A stretch of 64,000 nt of DNA from Ketogulonicigenium vulgare WSH-001 (GTDB lineage: Bacteria; Pseudomonadota; Alphaproteobacteria; Rhodobacterales; Rhodobacteraceae). Position numbers and translations under genes: made by a program. Within the stretch, counting starts at the first letter, position 1. Every line of letters starts with the position of its first letter. The stretch covers positions 372,001 through 436,000 of the forward strand of contig NC_017384.1 of the NCBI RefSeq assembly GCF_000223375.1, in the 5' to 3' direction. This document shows, piece by piece, positions 9,875 to 18,898 of this stretch. The notes under the pieces are model-generated. The model ran no database searches, was not told where the DNA came from, and worked only from the letters and a program-made list of their open reading frames with translations.

Positions 9875-10870
9875 ATGTGGATTAGCAAAACGCCTCTGCG
9901 TGCCAGTTTTCTCGGCGGCGGTACGGATTACCCATCCTACTTCCGGGATCATCCCGGCGCAGTGCTGGGTAGCACAATCGACAAATACGTTTATATTCAG
10001 GCCCTGCCGCTGGCTGCGGTAGCAGAGCAGAAATACCGCGTCACGTATCGCACCACTGAAAGTGTGCAAACGGTGGACGAGATTCGGCACCCGGTGATCC
10101 GCGAAAGTGTCAAACGCTGGGGCGGTGATATGGCGCTGAATATCGCGACCATGTCGGATCTGCCGGGCGGCACCGGCCTTGGCAGTTCATCTGCGTTCAC
10201 GGTCGGCTTTTTGAACCTGCTGCACCAGATGCGCGGTGATGAACTGACGCGCTATGAACTGGCGCGTCAGGCCATCCATATGGAACAGGACATCTTGCAG
10301 GAAAACGTCGGCGTGCAAGATCAGATCCATGCCGCATTTGGTGGATTGTCGCGCTATGAGTTCACGGGTGATGGCTTTTCAATCGAGCCGCTTCGCCTGA
10401 CGACCCAGCGCATGAACCTGCTGAACCGTTCGATGTTGCTAGTCTACACAGGCAGCCAACGTAGCGCATCACAGACTTTGACTACGCAGGAAAAGCGCAC
10501 AAAGCAGGGCGCGAATGCGGATTACCTCAAAGAGATGTATAACATGACCAAAACGGGCGCTGCCCTTTTGGAACAAGATGGCGACGATCTGCGCGTCTTG
10601 CAAAGCTTTGCCGAAATGCTGGATCTGGGCTGGCAGCTTAAACGTCAGCTGGGAGAAGCGGTCAGCAACTCGGCTATCGACGATCTGTATATCGCCGGAA
10701 AAGAGTTGGGCGCGCGCGGCGGCAAACTTCTGGGTGCGGGCGGCGGCGGCTTTGTGTTGTTCCTTGCCGACCCTGACCTTCATCCGGCATTCGTTGAACG
10801 TTTTGGCGCGGATAATGTTATTCCGATCTCGATGACGAATGGCGGCTCGATCGTGACCAAGATCGGGTGA
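9875..10870 (+). CDS. hddA: D-glycero-alpha-D-manno-heptose-7-phosphate kinase HddA
   Basis: GHMP-family kinase that phosphorylates heptose 7-phosphate at C1 to give the alpha-1,7-bisphosphate, the alpha anomer used for GDP-heptose. 331 residues. Seen: N-terminal ISKTPLRASFLGGGTDYP, the GHMP ATP loop PGGTGLGSSSAFTVG near residues 96-110, the QDQIHAAFGG segment, and the C-terminal KLLGAGGGGFVLFL. These match HddA and related fucose/heptose kinases. It sits 12 nt after the fusion gene and overlaps the next gene by 4 nt, so all four genes form one transcription unit. Confidence 0.92.
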   Translation: MWISKTPLRASFLGGGTDYPSYFRDHPGAVLGSTIDKYVYIQALPLAAVAEQKYRVTYRTTESVQTVDEIRHPVIRESVKRWGGDMALNIATMSDLPGGTGLGSSSAFTVGFLNLLHQMRGDELTRYELARQAIHMEQDILQENVGVQDQIHAAFGGLSRYEFTGDGFSIEPLRLTTQRMNLLNRSMLLVYTGSQRSASQTLTTQEKRTKQGANADYLKEMYNMTKTGAALLEQDGDDLRVLQSFAEMLDLGWQLKRQLGEAVSNSAIDDLYIAGKELGARGGKLLGAGGGGFVLFLADPDLHPAFVERFGADNVIPISMTNGGSIVTKIG

Positions 10871-13800
10871 AACCCAAACGGCAAGAGGGCCCCATGCATA
10901 TAAAACGCGTTTGTCTTGTGCCGCCCGCCGACCCCGGTAGCAAAGGGGATGAGGGGATGGTGCGCGGGGCTCTTGATCTGTTCGATACATTGCCGATTGT
11001 CATCATCGGGCCTGATGGCGATGGGGATTGGGCGGCTGATCTGGCTTTGTCGCCTGAAGATGCAGGCCGGATCACATGGCTAGCCCAGCCGATCGCGGCC
11101 AGCCATGATATCTTTCGCGACGGGGACCTGCTTTTTGTGGTTGGCGCAGATGTGCTGGACGGCACCTGCGGGATGATGCCTGCAAAATACCGTCTTGATC
11201 TGATGCAGACCGCAGAACAAGCGGGGGTGCCGGTTTACGCACATTGCTCTTTCCGGTCAGATGTCGCGCCCGAGATCCTCGCGCAGATTGACAGGCTGAA
11301 ACATGCTGTGTTTTTGCTACGCGACGGCCTGTCTATGCAGAATTTCGAGCGTCAGACGGCGCGGCGCGGCCATGCTTTTTCTGATATGTCGTTTTTTTAT
11401 CGGCAAGGACGCGATACACCGCGCGCGGTTGCGCTGCGCGACAGCATCAGCGCGCTGTCAAAGCCGATCATTGGCCTGAACTTTGCCGAGCATAGCTTTC
11501 GTTCGTTTAGCGATACACATGATACCGCCGCGCGCGGGGCCTTTGTCGCGGCGGTTCTGACCCAGATCGTCGATGCGAATCCCACCGCGTCTTTTGTCCT
11601 GCTTTCTAACGATCGGCGCAGGTTCGAGAACCATCCGCCCGACGACGATTATAGCGATATGGCGGCCAAATGGATCACCACAACGCTTGCCCCTTCGCGT
11701 TTCGTACAAGTGGGGCGTGCCAGTCATTACGCCGATAATATCGCGCTGCTGGCGAGCTGTGATTTGCTGGTGACGGGACGCATGCATTTGGCGCTTGCCG
11801 CGATGCGCGCGGGCACGATGCCGCTGGTCGTTATGGGGCAAGGCAAAGGCTACACTTCCATCGACAAAATGCGCGGCGCTTTTTTGACCCATTTGGGGTC
11901 GGATATGGGTGTCGTGGATGATTTGGCGCAGGTGGGGGCTATTTCCGCCGCATTGTTGGCCCAGGGCGCGCGCGCGCTGCACGATTACAACAGCGCGCTG
12001 GAAGCCAAGAGCAACCGCGAGAAGTCGGATCTACTCGCGAATATCGCAGAACGCACTGAACACATGTTCGAAATGAGCCCGGACGAACATACCGCAAGGA
12101 ACGCCTATAGAATGAGTATTATCGAAAAGCTGGAAAGCGAACTTGCGATTGCCAGACAAGACCAAGCCGCACTTGAGGCCGCGCGTCAGGCGCATGACGC
12201 CTTGCAGCGCGCTTATGATACGATCATGCAAGAGCGCGCGGAGATCGTTCAAACGGCGGCAGCGCAGCAGGCCGAACTGCAGGCTGCCCTAGAGCTTGCT
12301 GAATTGAAATTTACCGCCGCGGACGAATTTCTGAAAGAAACCCGTGCAGGCCATGCCGATGTAATCAGCGATCTGGCGCGTGCGGGCGCCCATATTGCCG
12401 AAAGCGCGCGCCGCGCCGAGGCACAACCGCTACGGATGCTGAAACGTCGTTTGCGCTATGGTTTGACCAAACTGCTGCTGCGTGCCGAGGGGCGCATGTC
12501 GCAGGCGCGGGCCGAAAGGTTGCGGCGCTCGCTGGCCAAGCGAAAGCCCAAGCGCCATATCGAGATGTGGCAAGCGGCGGTATTGCGTGCTGGTGGTCAT
12601 CATCCTGCGATCGCGCAGCAGCACCAGTTGGCTGGCGACGGGCAAGGTGTGATCGCGCCCTCCAGCATGTCGTTGCGCAAAATCCTCGTCGCGGATTACC
12701 GTTTGCCTCGCCCTGACGTGTCTGCGGGCGAAAAAGCGACCGTCGGCGTGATCGCGGATATGGTGGCGATGGGCTATCAGGTCACCTTCATTTCGACCGA
12801 TATGCAAGACACCGCACCTTATCGCGCGCAGCTAGAGGCGATCGGGGTTGAGGTGATCACCGCAACGCAGGGCTACGCCTATGCGAATGATTACATCGAT
12901 ATACATGGTCACAAGTTTGGCACATTCTACTTTATTCGTGTAGATGTCGCTGAGGCCCTGCTGACGCCTGCGCGTCTTGCTTCGCCGCAAGCGCGGATCA
13001 TTTTCCACGCGCCTGACCTGTATTTCCTGCGCGAAGAGCGCGCCGCCGCACACAGCAAAAATGCTGACGATATGCGTGAGGCCGCCAAAACCCGTGCCCG
13101 CGAAAGCAAGATCATGCAGGCTTCTGACCATGTTGTTTTGGTCAGTGCCGCCGAGATTGATTATCTGACCGATATCATCCCGTGCGAAAAAATCTCTGTT
13201 GTACCGGCGCTTTACTGCCCGGTTGTGGCTGAACCTGCCGGATTCGCAGCGCGCAAGGATATCTTCTTCCTTGGTGGCTTTAAGCATTTGCCGAATATCT
13301 CGGCGGTAAAATGGTTTGTGCAAAACGTATGGCCAAAGGTGCATGCGGCGCTGCCTGATGTGGAATTCCATATTGTTGGTGCCGAAGCGCCCGGCGACGT
13401 CGTCTCGCTTGGGCGGGTGCCGGGCGTACGCTTTGTCGGCTATGTCGCCGATCTGGATCCCGTGCTTGCGCAATATCGCATCAGCGCGGCACCGCTTTTG
13501 TTTGGGGCGGGGATCAAGGGTAAGGTCGGCATGGCGATGGGCGCGGGCGTTCCCACCGTCATGAGCACCATCGCAGCCGAGGGGATGAGCATTGTCGACG
13601 GTATCCACGGCCTTGTGCGTGACGATCCTGATGCCTTTGCCGAAGCGCTGATCGCGCTTTATGGCGATCAGCTTTTGTGGGAGAGGCTTGCCGTAAACGG
13701 CGCGGATCTGGTCGATCAGAACTTTAGCGAGGCCGCCAATCGCGCCTCGGTCTATCGTATGCTAGAGCGCGCCCGGGCACTGCCCGTCGATCTTTACAGC

Positions 13801-15849
13801 AACTTCATCGCGGCGTCATCGCCTGCGGCTTTCCCGCATTTGCCGCCCGAAGTGACGGTCGATGTGTCCATTATCATACCCGTGCATGACCAATGGGCTT
13901 TGACAAAGGCTGCTTTGATTGCCGTGCAGCGGGCCATGAAAGCCACCGGTATAACGGCCGAAGTTATCCTTGCCGATGATGCCTCAAGCGATGAAACACA
14001 GCAGGCGGCCCAGATATTCCCAGGTTTGCGGGTTATGCGGCATGAGGAAAATCTTGGCTTTTTGCTGAATGCAAATGCGGCTGCAGAAAAGGCGCGTGGG
14101 CAGAATCTGCTGTTTTTGAACAATGACACAATCGTGCTGCCGGGCTGGTTGGATGCAATGTTCGCGACGCTGCATGCGCATCCCGATGCGGCGATCATCG
14201 GCGCTAAACTGCTTTATCCCGATGGCACAATCCAAGAGGTTGGGGGCGCTTTGTTTGCGGATGGTAGCGCAAGCTGCATTGGACGCGGCAGGTCGCCACA
14301 TGACCGGCTGTTCACATTTGATCGTGAAGTCGACTATGCGACCGGCGCGTCGATTCTTGTAAGGCGTGAGTTCTGGGACGAGGTTGGCGGCTTTGATGCG
14401 CGCTATGCCCCGGCCTATTGCGAGGATTCCGATCTTGCGATTGCCGCGCGGGCCCGTGGGTATCAGGTCTGGTGTGCAGCGCATGCGCAGGTGCTGCATT
14501 TTGAACATGCCAGCTATGGGCAGCAGATCACACAAAAGCCAAAGGAACGGGCGACTGCCAATTTGGTGCGTCTTGTCGATAAATGGCAAGCGGATCTGAC
14601 GGCTCACTACTTGCCGCCGCAGACCGCGCCGATGATCGTGGCCGCCCATGCCGAGCGACATGCAAGCGCTGCCGCCATCGCGCGACGGGCAAGCGGCAAA
14701 CTGAATATCCTTTATTTTAGCCCGTTTCCTTCGCACCCGGACAATCATGGCAACCAAGCGACGATTCAATCTTTTGGTCGCCGGTTCAAAGCGATGGGGC
14801 ATAAGGTGCATTTTGCGCTGCTGCGCAGCGATATGTACGATGAAAACAGCATGGCTGCGATGAAAGCAGCGTGGGATTCGTTGGATATTTTGCCCAATGT
14901 GCATCCCCTAGGATCAAACGGCGAGGCGATCGCGTTTGATGGTTGGTATCAAGACGGCACTGGCGAGGCGATGCGCGTCCTGTGCGATAAATATGATATC
15001 GATGTCGTATTCTGCTCGTATGTCTTTCAGTCAAAGCTGTTGGATTATGTGCCTGAGCATGTGTTGAAGGTGATCGACACACATGACCGGATGGGCGGGC
15101 GCTATGAAATGCTGCGCGCCAACGGGCAACCGGTCGAGTTCTTTTCCTGCACACCGGAGGAAGAGGGCGCCTATCTGCGCCGGGCTGATTTGGTCGGTGC
15201 GCGCCGCGCCGAGGAAGCGGGCTATTTCGATGAGGTGGCCGGCAGATCAATGAGCATCGTCCTGCCGCATGTCGAAGAGGCCCGTTTCCTTGATCGCTCC
15301 TTTACGGCGCTGAACCGTGTCGGCATCGTTGCAAGCGCGAACCGCATTAATCTTGTAATCGTGCGCGATTTCCTGAACGTGCTGGCCGCCAAATACGGCG
15401 ATAACTGCCCCTTTACGGTCGAGCTTGCCGGGCAGGTCAGTGGCATGGTCAAGGATCTACCAGCGCACGAGCAACAGGTTTTTAACCGCCCTTGGCTGAA
15501 CAAGCTTGGTTTTGTGGCGGACATAAAAGCCTTTTACGAAAGCGTTGATCTTGTGATTTCGCCCGTGACAATGGGCACAGGCATCAATGTCAAAACGGTA
15601 CAGGCTATGGCCTTTGGTATGCCTTTGCTGTCGACGCGCGTCGGCATCAAGGGAATCGAGACTGGCGATCCCCTGCACGGGCATGAAACCTTGACCGATC
15701 TGGTTGAAGCCCTGGACGGTCTGGTCGCACAGCCATCCGAGCTGCAGCGTTTGGCCGCCGTTAGCCGCGCACGTTATCTGCTATTCCTCGCCGATACGGA
15801 CGCCAGTTTTGAGGCTTTGCTGCAGCACCCCAAGCTGACTGGCCAGTAA
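10867..15849 (+). CDS. Giant glycan enzyme: pyruvyltransferase-like, GT4, GT2 and GT4 domains in one chain
   Basis: 1660 residues from a GTG overlapping the hddA stop; an ATG nine codons on is an alternative. Domains in order: (1) ~10-390, polysaccharide pyruvyltransferase-like, with PADPGSKGDEGMVRGAL, SDMSFFY and GRMHLALAAMRAGTMP; (2) ~416-520, a coiled coil rich in Glu/Ala/Gln; (3) ~601-970, GT4 glycosyltransferase with FFLGGFKHLPN, GVRFVGYV and GAGIKGKVGMAMGAGVP; (4) ~998-1245, GT2 with VDVSIIIPVHDQW, ADDASSDET and the metal-binding NNDTI; (5) ~1278-1655, a second GT4 with LYFSPFPSHPDNHG and GTGINVKTVQAMAFGMPLL. No signal peptide or membrane helix is seen. Its place after the GDP-heptose genes suggests it builds a heptose-containing surface glycan. 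Acceptor and linkage are unknown. Confidence 0.85.
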   Translation: MKPKRQEGPMHIKRVCLVPPADPGSKGDEGMVRGALDLFDTLPIVIIGPDGDGDWAADLALSPEDAGRITWLAQPIAASHDIFRDGDLLFVVGADVLDGTCGMMPAKYRLDLMQTAEQAGVPVYAHCSFRSDVAPEILAQIDRLKHAVFLLRDGLSMQNFERQTARRGHAFSDMSFFYRQGRDTPRAVALRDSISALSKPIIGLNFAEHSFRSFSDTHDTAARGAFVAAVLTQIVDANPTASFVLLSNDRRRFENHPPDDDYSDMAAKWITTTLAPSRFVQVGRASHYADNIALLASCDLLVTGRMHLALAAMRAGTMPLVVMGQGKGYTSIDKMRGAFLTHLGSDMGVVDDLAQVGAISAALLAQGARALHDYNSALEAKSNREKSDLLANIAERTEHMFEMSPDEHTARNAYRMSIIEKLESELAIARQDQAALEAARQAHDALQRAYDTIMQERAEIVQTAAAQQAELQAALELAELKFTAADEFLKETRAGHADVISDLARAGAHIAESARRAEAQPLRMLKRRLRYGLTKLLLRAEGRMSQARAERLRRSLAKRKPKRHIEMWQAAVLRAGGHHPAIAQQHQLAGDGQGVIAPSSMSLRKILVADYRLPRPDVSAGEKATVGVIADMVAMGYQVTFISTDMQDTAPYRAQLEAIGVEVITATQGYAYANDYIDIHGHKFGTFYFIRVDVAEALLTPARLASPQARIIFHAPDLYFLREERAAAHSKNADDMREAAKTRARESKIMQASDHVVLVSAAEIDYLTDIIPCEKISVVPALYCPVVAEPAGFAARKDIFFLGGFKHLPNISAVKWFVQNVWPKVHAALPDVEFHIVGAEAPGDVVSLGRVPGVRFVGYVADLDPVLAQYRISAAPLLFGAGIKGKVGMAMGAGVPTVMSTIAAEGMSIVDGIHGLVRDDPDAFAEALIALYGDQLLWERLAVNGADLVDQNFSEAANRASVYRMLERARALPVDLYSNFIAASSPAAFPHLPPEVTVDVSIIIPVHDQWALTKAALIAVQRAMKATGITAEVILADDASSDETQQAAQIFPGLRVMRHEENLGFLLNANAAAEKARGQNLLFLNNDTIVLPGWLDAMFATLHAHPDAAIIGAKLLYPDGTIQEVGGALFADGSASCIGRGRSPHDRLFTFDREVDYATGASILVRREFWDEVGGFDARYAPAYCEDSDLAIAARARGYQVWCAAHAQVLHFEHASYGQQITQKPKERATANLVRLVDKWQADLTAHYLPPQTAPMIVAAHAERHASAAAIARRASGKLNILYFSPFPSHPDNHGNQATIQSFGRRFKAMGHKVHFALLRSDMYDENSMAAMKAAWDSLDILPNVHPLGSNGEAIAFDGWYQDGTGEAMRVLCDKYDIDVVFCSYVFQSKLLDYVPEHVLKVIDTHDRMGGRYEMLRANGQPVEFFSCTPEEEGAYLRRADLVGARRAEEAGYFDEVAGRSMSIVLPHVEEARFLDRSFTALNRVGIVASANRINLVIVRDFLNVLAAKYGDNCPFTVELAGQVSGMVKDLPAHEQQVFNRPWLNKLGFVADIKAFYESVDLVISPVTMGTGINVKTVQAMAFGMPLLSTRVGIKGIETGDPLHGHETLTDLVEALDGLVAQPSELQRLAAVSRARYLLFLADTDASFEALLQHPKLTGQ

Positions 15850-16292
15850 GCACAGGCTGCAACGATAGACCGCGGGCGGATCATTCTGGCCGCGGTATTT
15901 ATGTGCACCAACGCCCCCGAGTGGCGAAGCAATCGACCGAAAAGCTGGTTGAGCGCAGCCGGTCGATCCAGATCGCCAATCAGCGTCGGTCTGGGACGCG
16001 GCCGCATCTGATGGGGAAGCACGTCCGGACAGACTGTCAATCCGCAGCCCCCCAAGCCTTGCTTGCCCCATGCGGCGGCGAGCAATGGGATTATTCCCTC
16101 TGGCTGCAAGTACGCGGGCGTCTACCTGTGCGCCGGGCAGGCAAATGTGACTGGGCGTATGAGGCTATGACCTCGGGCACGGGATCGGTTATTGCTGGCC
16201 GTCATTGGCGTTGGAAACCGGGCCTGTCTGGTGCAGCGGCATCAGGGGATCGCCTGCTGCTCGCACGGGTTTCGCGGATCGACGGGGCAAGC
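15850..16292. other. Non-coding stretch between the glycan cluster and tRNA-Thr
   Basis: About 440 bp with no convincing gene. The open frames here lack recognisable domains, good ribosome sites and codon bias, and run on both strands across the same bases. No inverted terminal repeat and no copy of the tRNA-Cys 3' end was found by eye. It may be decayed DNA at the far border of the putative island. Confidence 0.5.
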
Positions 16293-16324
16293 AAAAGGGC
16301 CTAGGCATTCCTGCCTAAGCCCTT
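16293..16324 (-). terminator. Intrinsic terminator downstream of tRNA-Thr
   Basis: On the minus strand the sequence reads aagggcttaggca-ggaa-tgcctaggccctttt: a long near-perfect stem with a four-base loop and a terminal T run. It starts six bases past the tRNA CCA end. Confidence 0.8.
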
Positions 16325-16330
16325 GAATAC

Positions 16331-16406
16331 TGGTGCCCCCAGAGAGACTCGAACTCCCGACCCTCTGATTACAAATCAGACGCTCTACCAGCTGAGCTAT
16401 AGGGGC
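16331..16406 (-). tRNA. tRNA-Thr (TGT)
   Basis: On the minus strand: acceptor gcccta-type stem (gcccctA/tgggggc), D arm gctcagctggtagagc, anticodon arm ctgattTGTaatcag (anticodon complement at 16371-16373), T arm gggagttcgagtctctc, discriminator A and encoded CCA; 76 nt. The anticodon UGU reads threonine ACA. Confidence 0.96.
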
Positions 16407-16521
16407 GCAGCGCTCCTTTAGCGGGCAGCGCGGGCAGATGCAAGCGCCTCTGCGGGCTTTGCGCTTTACCTCGTTGCGTAATCCCTGCAAAAGGAACAAG
16501 GGCTTAATCAGGGCTAGACGG

Positions 16522-17400
16522 ATGAAGATCGCTTTCTTTGCGGGAATGAACGAAACTGACGAGGACAAGGTTGTCCGCTCGTTGGTGCGCAATGATGAGG
16601 GCCTGGCCAAGCATGGGATTCGCGCCCCCGGCGTGCGCCGCTATCGCCGGCCGCTGCGTGAATTGGCCGAGGCGCGCCTGCGCGGGCAGGATATGTCGAC
16701 GCTGGGAACGCTGGTGACCGATCAGTTCCTGAAAGAGACGCCGAATCTGGCGCGCGTTGCGCTAGCGAATCCCGCCTATCTGGCCGCGCCGCGCCACATG
16801 TTCGACGACGGTATTCCGCTGCCCGAGGCGGCCGCCCGCATTCAGGTCATGCAGTCGCTATTTCCTGAGGCAGAGGTCGAAATATTCGTCGCCCTGCGCA
16901 ATCCTGCCGCTTTCGTCAACACGATGATGAAGGCGCTGGGTGACAATGATGTTCGCAATTACCTTGGCGGCTACGACATTCTGGGCTTTCGCTGGTCCGA
17001 GGTTGTCGCCCGCCTGCGCGATGCCGCGCCGGGGGTGAAACTGACGTTTTGGGCGAACGAGGATGCGCCGCTGATCTGGGGCACGATCTTACGCGAAATG
17101 CTGGGCATCGCGGACGAAGATCCGATTTTCGGCGACCATGACCTGCTGCACGATCTGCTGCTGCCCGAGGGGCAGGGCCTGTTGAAACAGCGTTTGGGCC
17201 AAGGCACACCTGTTGGCCAAGCGGACCGTCAGGCGCTGGCGCAGGATTTGCTGGCTGAATACGGCGACCCCGAACAGATGTGGGATAATGTCGATCTGAC
17301 CGGTTGGAGCCATCGCACCGTCGCCGATATGACAATGGCCTATGAGGAAGACCTCGATATCATCGCGAATATGCCGGGGATCTCTTTCATCGCGCCCTAA
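16522..17400 (+). CDS. Conserved hypothetical protein, possibly sulfotransferase-like
   Basis: 292 residues starting at MKIAFFAGMNETDED; the open frame extends 28 codons upstream into a region near the tRNA without a clear ribosome site. I do not recognise the family with certainty. The order of an N-terminal strand with a loop, AKHGIRAPGVRRYR, a central VEIFVALRNPAAFVNTMMKA (like the 'lRnP' strand of sulfotransferases) and a helical C-terminus recalls sulfotransferase-like proteins common in Rhodobacterales. The canonical PAPS P-loop is not evident. No signal peptide or membrane segment. It converges with the small membrane-protein gene, the two stop codons overlapping by 4 nt. Confidence 0.6.
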   Translation: MKIAFFAGMNETDEDKVVRSLVRNDEGLAKHGIRAPGVRRYRRPLRELAEARLRGQDMSTLGTLVTDQFLKETPNLARVALANPAYLAAPRHMFDDGIPLPEAAARIQVMQSLFPEAEVEIFVALRNPAAFVNTMMKALGDNDVRNYLGGYDILGFRWSEVVARLRDAAPGVKLTFWANEDAPLIWGTILREMLGIADEDPIFGDHDLLHDLLLPEGQGLLKQRLGQGTPVGQADRQALAQDLLAEYGDPEQMWDNVDLTGWSHRTVADMTMAYEEDLDIIANMPGISFIAP

Positions 17401-17711
17401 GGCGCGGTGATCAGCTCTACCTCTTGCAGCAATGCGCCACTGTCGCGGTCATAGACCAGCGCGCGGCCAGATGCCGTGACGACAAGATACCAGCCCTCGG
17501 CCATCGTCAGCGACAGGGCGCTTTCACCCGCCGGCAGGCTGATTTCATCGGGCAATAGGGCCGGCGCACGGCCAAGCCGGGTGACAAGCACGGCAATCAG
17601 CACTAGGAAGCCCAGAATCATCACGACCATCAGCGTCGTCACCAGACGTCGCAGCCATGCCAGCTGCGGGGGCAGGGGGGCGTTCTGGTCAGGTTCAGGA
17701 ACCGGGGTCAT
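17397..17711 (-). CDS. Small single-span membrane protein (DUF6476-like)
   Basis: 104 residues: a proline-rich cytoplasmic N-terminus, one strong transmembrane helix (LVTTLMVVMILGFLVLIAVL, ~23-42), then a short beta-rich domain outside (LPAGESALSLTMAEGWYLVVT... ALVYDRDSGALLQEVEL) that looks like one propeller-blade repeat. It resembles the small Rhodobacterales family I know as DUF6476; its function is unknown. The ATG lies in the same CATG palindrome as the rluD ATG on the other strand, so neither gene has a leader free of the other gene. Confidence 0.7.
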   Translation of the reverse strand: MTPVPEPDQNAPLPPQLAWLRRLVTTLMVVMILGFLVLIAVLVTRLGRAPALLPDEISLPAGESALSLTMAEGWYLVVTASGRALVYDRDSGALLQEVELITAP

Positions 17712-18729
17712 GGATCACCACTTGCTGTCTTTTCATATCGCGGCCGATCCGCCGCCCCGCCTTGATAAGGCGCTGGCGCGCGACGTGCCAGAGGAAGCGT
17801 CCCTGTCGCGCTCGCGCCTTGCCAAATTGCTGGACGAGGGCGCGATCCGCATCGACGGCACCGTTGTGCAAGATGCCAAGGCCCGCGTGACCGAGGGCGC
17901 GCTGGTCGAGATCACAATCGCCGAGGCAAATGAAAGCCATATCGTCGGGCAGGATATACCGCTGAACGTGGTTTACGAGGATGATGATCTGATCGTCATC
18001 GACAAACCCGCCGGCATGGTCGTGCATCCCGCGCCCGGCAGCCCCGATGGCACGCTGGTCAATGCGCTGATCCATCATTGTGGCGAGAGCCTGTCGGGTG
18101 TCGGCGGCATGAAGCGTCCGGGCATCGTGCACCGCATCGACAAAGACACCTCGGGCCTGCTGGTTGCCGCGAAAACCGACCGGGCGCATCACGGCCTTGC
18201 CGCCCTGTTCGAGGCGCATGATATCGAACGGCGGTATCTGGCGCTGTGTTATGGTGTTCTCAGTGCCGCCGATCCGCGCGTGCGCGGCCTAAAGGGCGTC
18301 AATTTCGAGCTGGGCAATATTCTGAAAATCCAGACCCGCCTTGATCGCCACCGCACCGACCGTCAGCGCCAAGCGGTGATCTGGGAGGGTGGCCGCCATG
18401 CCGTCACCCGTGCCCGCGTGGTCGAGGAGTATAACGGCGCCGCATCCTTGATCGAATGCTGGCTAGAGACCGGCCGCACGCATCAGATCCGCGTGCATAT
18501 GTCCTATGTCGGCCATGGGCTGATCGGCGATCCGACCTATGGCGGGCGCAAGCGCCTGTCGCCGAAAAGCCTGCCAGAGGCGGCGGTCGCGATGGCGCAT
18601 GATTTCCCGCGCCAGGCGCTGCATGCCGCGACGCTGGGCTTCGTCCATCCGTTCACGGGCGAGGAGATGCGTTTCGAATCGCCGCTGCCGCCGGATATTT
18701 CCCAGTTGATCGGCTTGATGCGCGGTTGA
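17710..18729 (+). CDS. rluD: 23S rRNA pseudouridine(1911/1915/1917) synthase RluD-type
   Basis: RluA-family enzyme that isomerises uridines of helix 69 in 23S rRNA. 339 residues from the ATG of MDHHLLSFHIAADPP; the in-frame extension upstream is antisense to the neighbouring gene. Seen: an N-terminal S4 domain (~15-75, SRSRLAKLLDEGAIRIDG), then the catalytic RluA domain with HRIDKDTSGLLV (catalytic Asp144), ERRYLALCYG, TGRTHQIRVHM and GDPTYGG. The S4 domain plus length favours RluD over RluC or RluA. It is divergent from the small membrane protein and precedes rpoH by about 200 bp. Confidence 0.93.
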   Translation: MDHHLLSFHIAADPPPRLDKALARDVPEEASLSRSRLAKLLDEGAIRIDGTVVQDAKARVTEGALVEITIAEANESHIVGQDIPLNVVYEDDDLIVIDKPAGMVVHPAPGSPDGTLVNALIHHCGESLSGVGGMKRPGIVHRIDKDTSGLLVAAKTDRAHHGLAALFEAHDIERRYLALCYGVLSAADPRVRGLKGVNFELGNILKIQTRLDRHRTDRQRQAVIWEGGRHAVTRARVVEEYNGAASLIECWLETGRTHQIRVHMSYVGHGLIGDPTYGGRKRLSPKSLPEAAVAMAHDFPRQALHAATLGFVHPFTGEEMRFESPLPPDISQLIGLMRG

Positions 18730-18870
18730 TGTAATATCTTTCGCATCTGCGTGAAGAGGGTGAAATCCGCTGGGCAGGCCCGGCGGGGCGCGCGATGGTG
18801 CCGCAATGGAACCGGATCAAGACTTCTGTGTTAAGAAAAGTAATCCAACAGACTTGCTGCCCCGGCCGAT

Positions 18871-18898
18871 CTTGAAAAGCAACAATCCGGCCCCATAT
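18871..18898 (+). promoter_or_regulatory. Sigma-32 (RpoH) promoter upstream of rpoH
   Basis: CTTGAAA at 18871-18877, a 13-nt spacer, and CCCCATAT at 18891-18898. This equals the sigma-32 consensus CTTGAAA-N13-CCCCATNT at every defined base. It lies 36 nt before the rpoH ATG, leaving a short leader that contains the ribosome site AAGAAGGGGG. Confidence 0.85.

Noticed and set aside
15903..16304. 133-codon plus-strand frame and an overlapping 96-codon minus-strand frame in the gap after the giant gene
   Set aside because: Neither shows a known domain, good codon use or ribosome site; transposase similarity was considered and not supported by eye.
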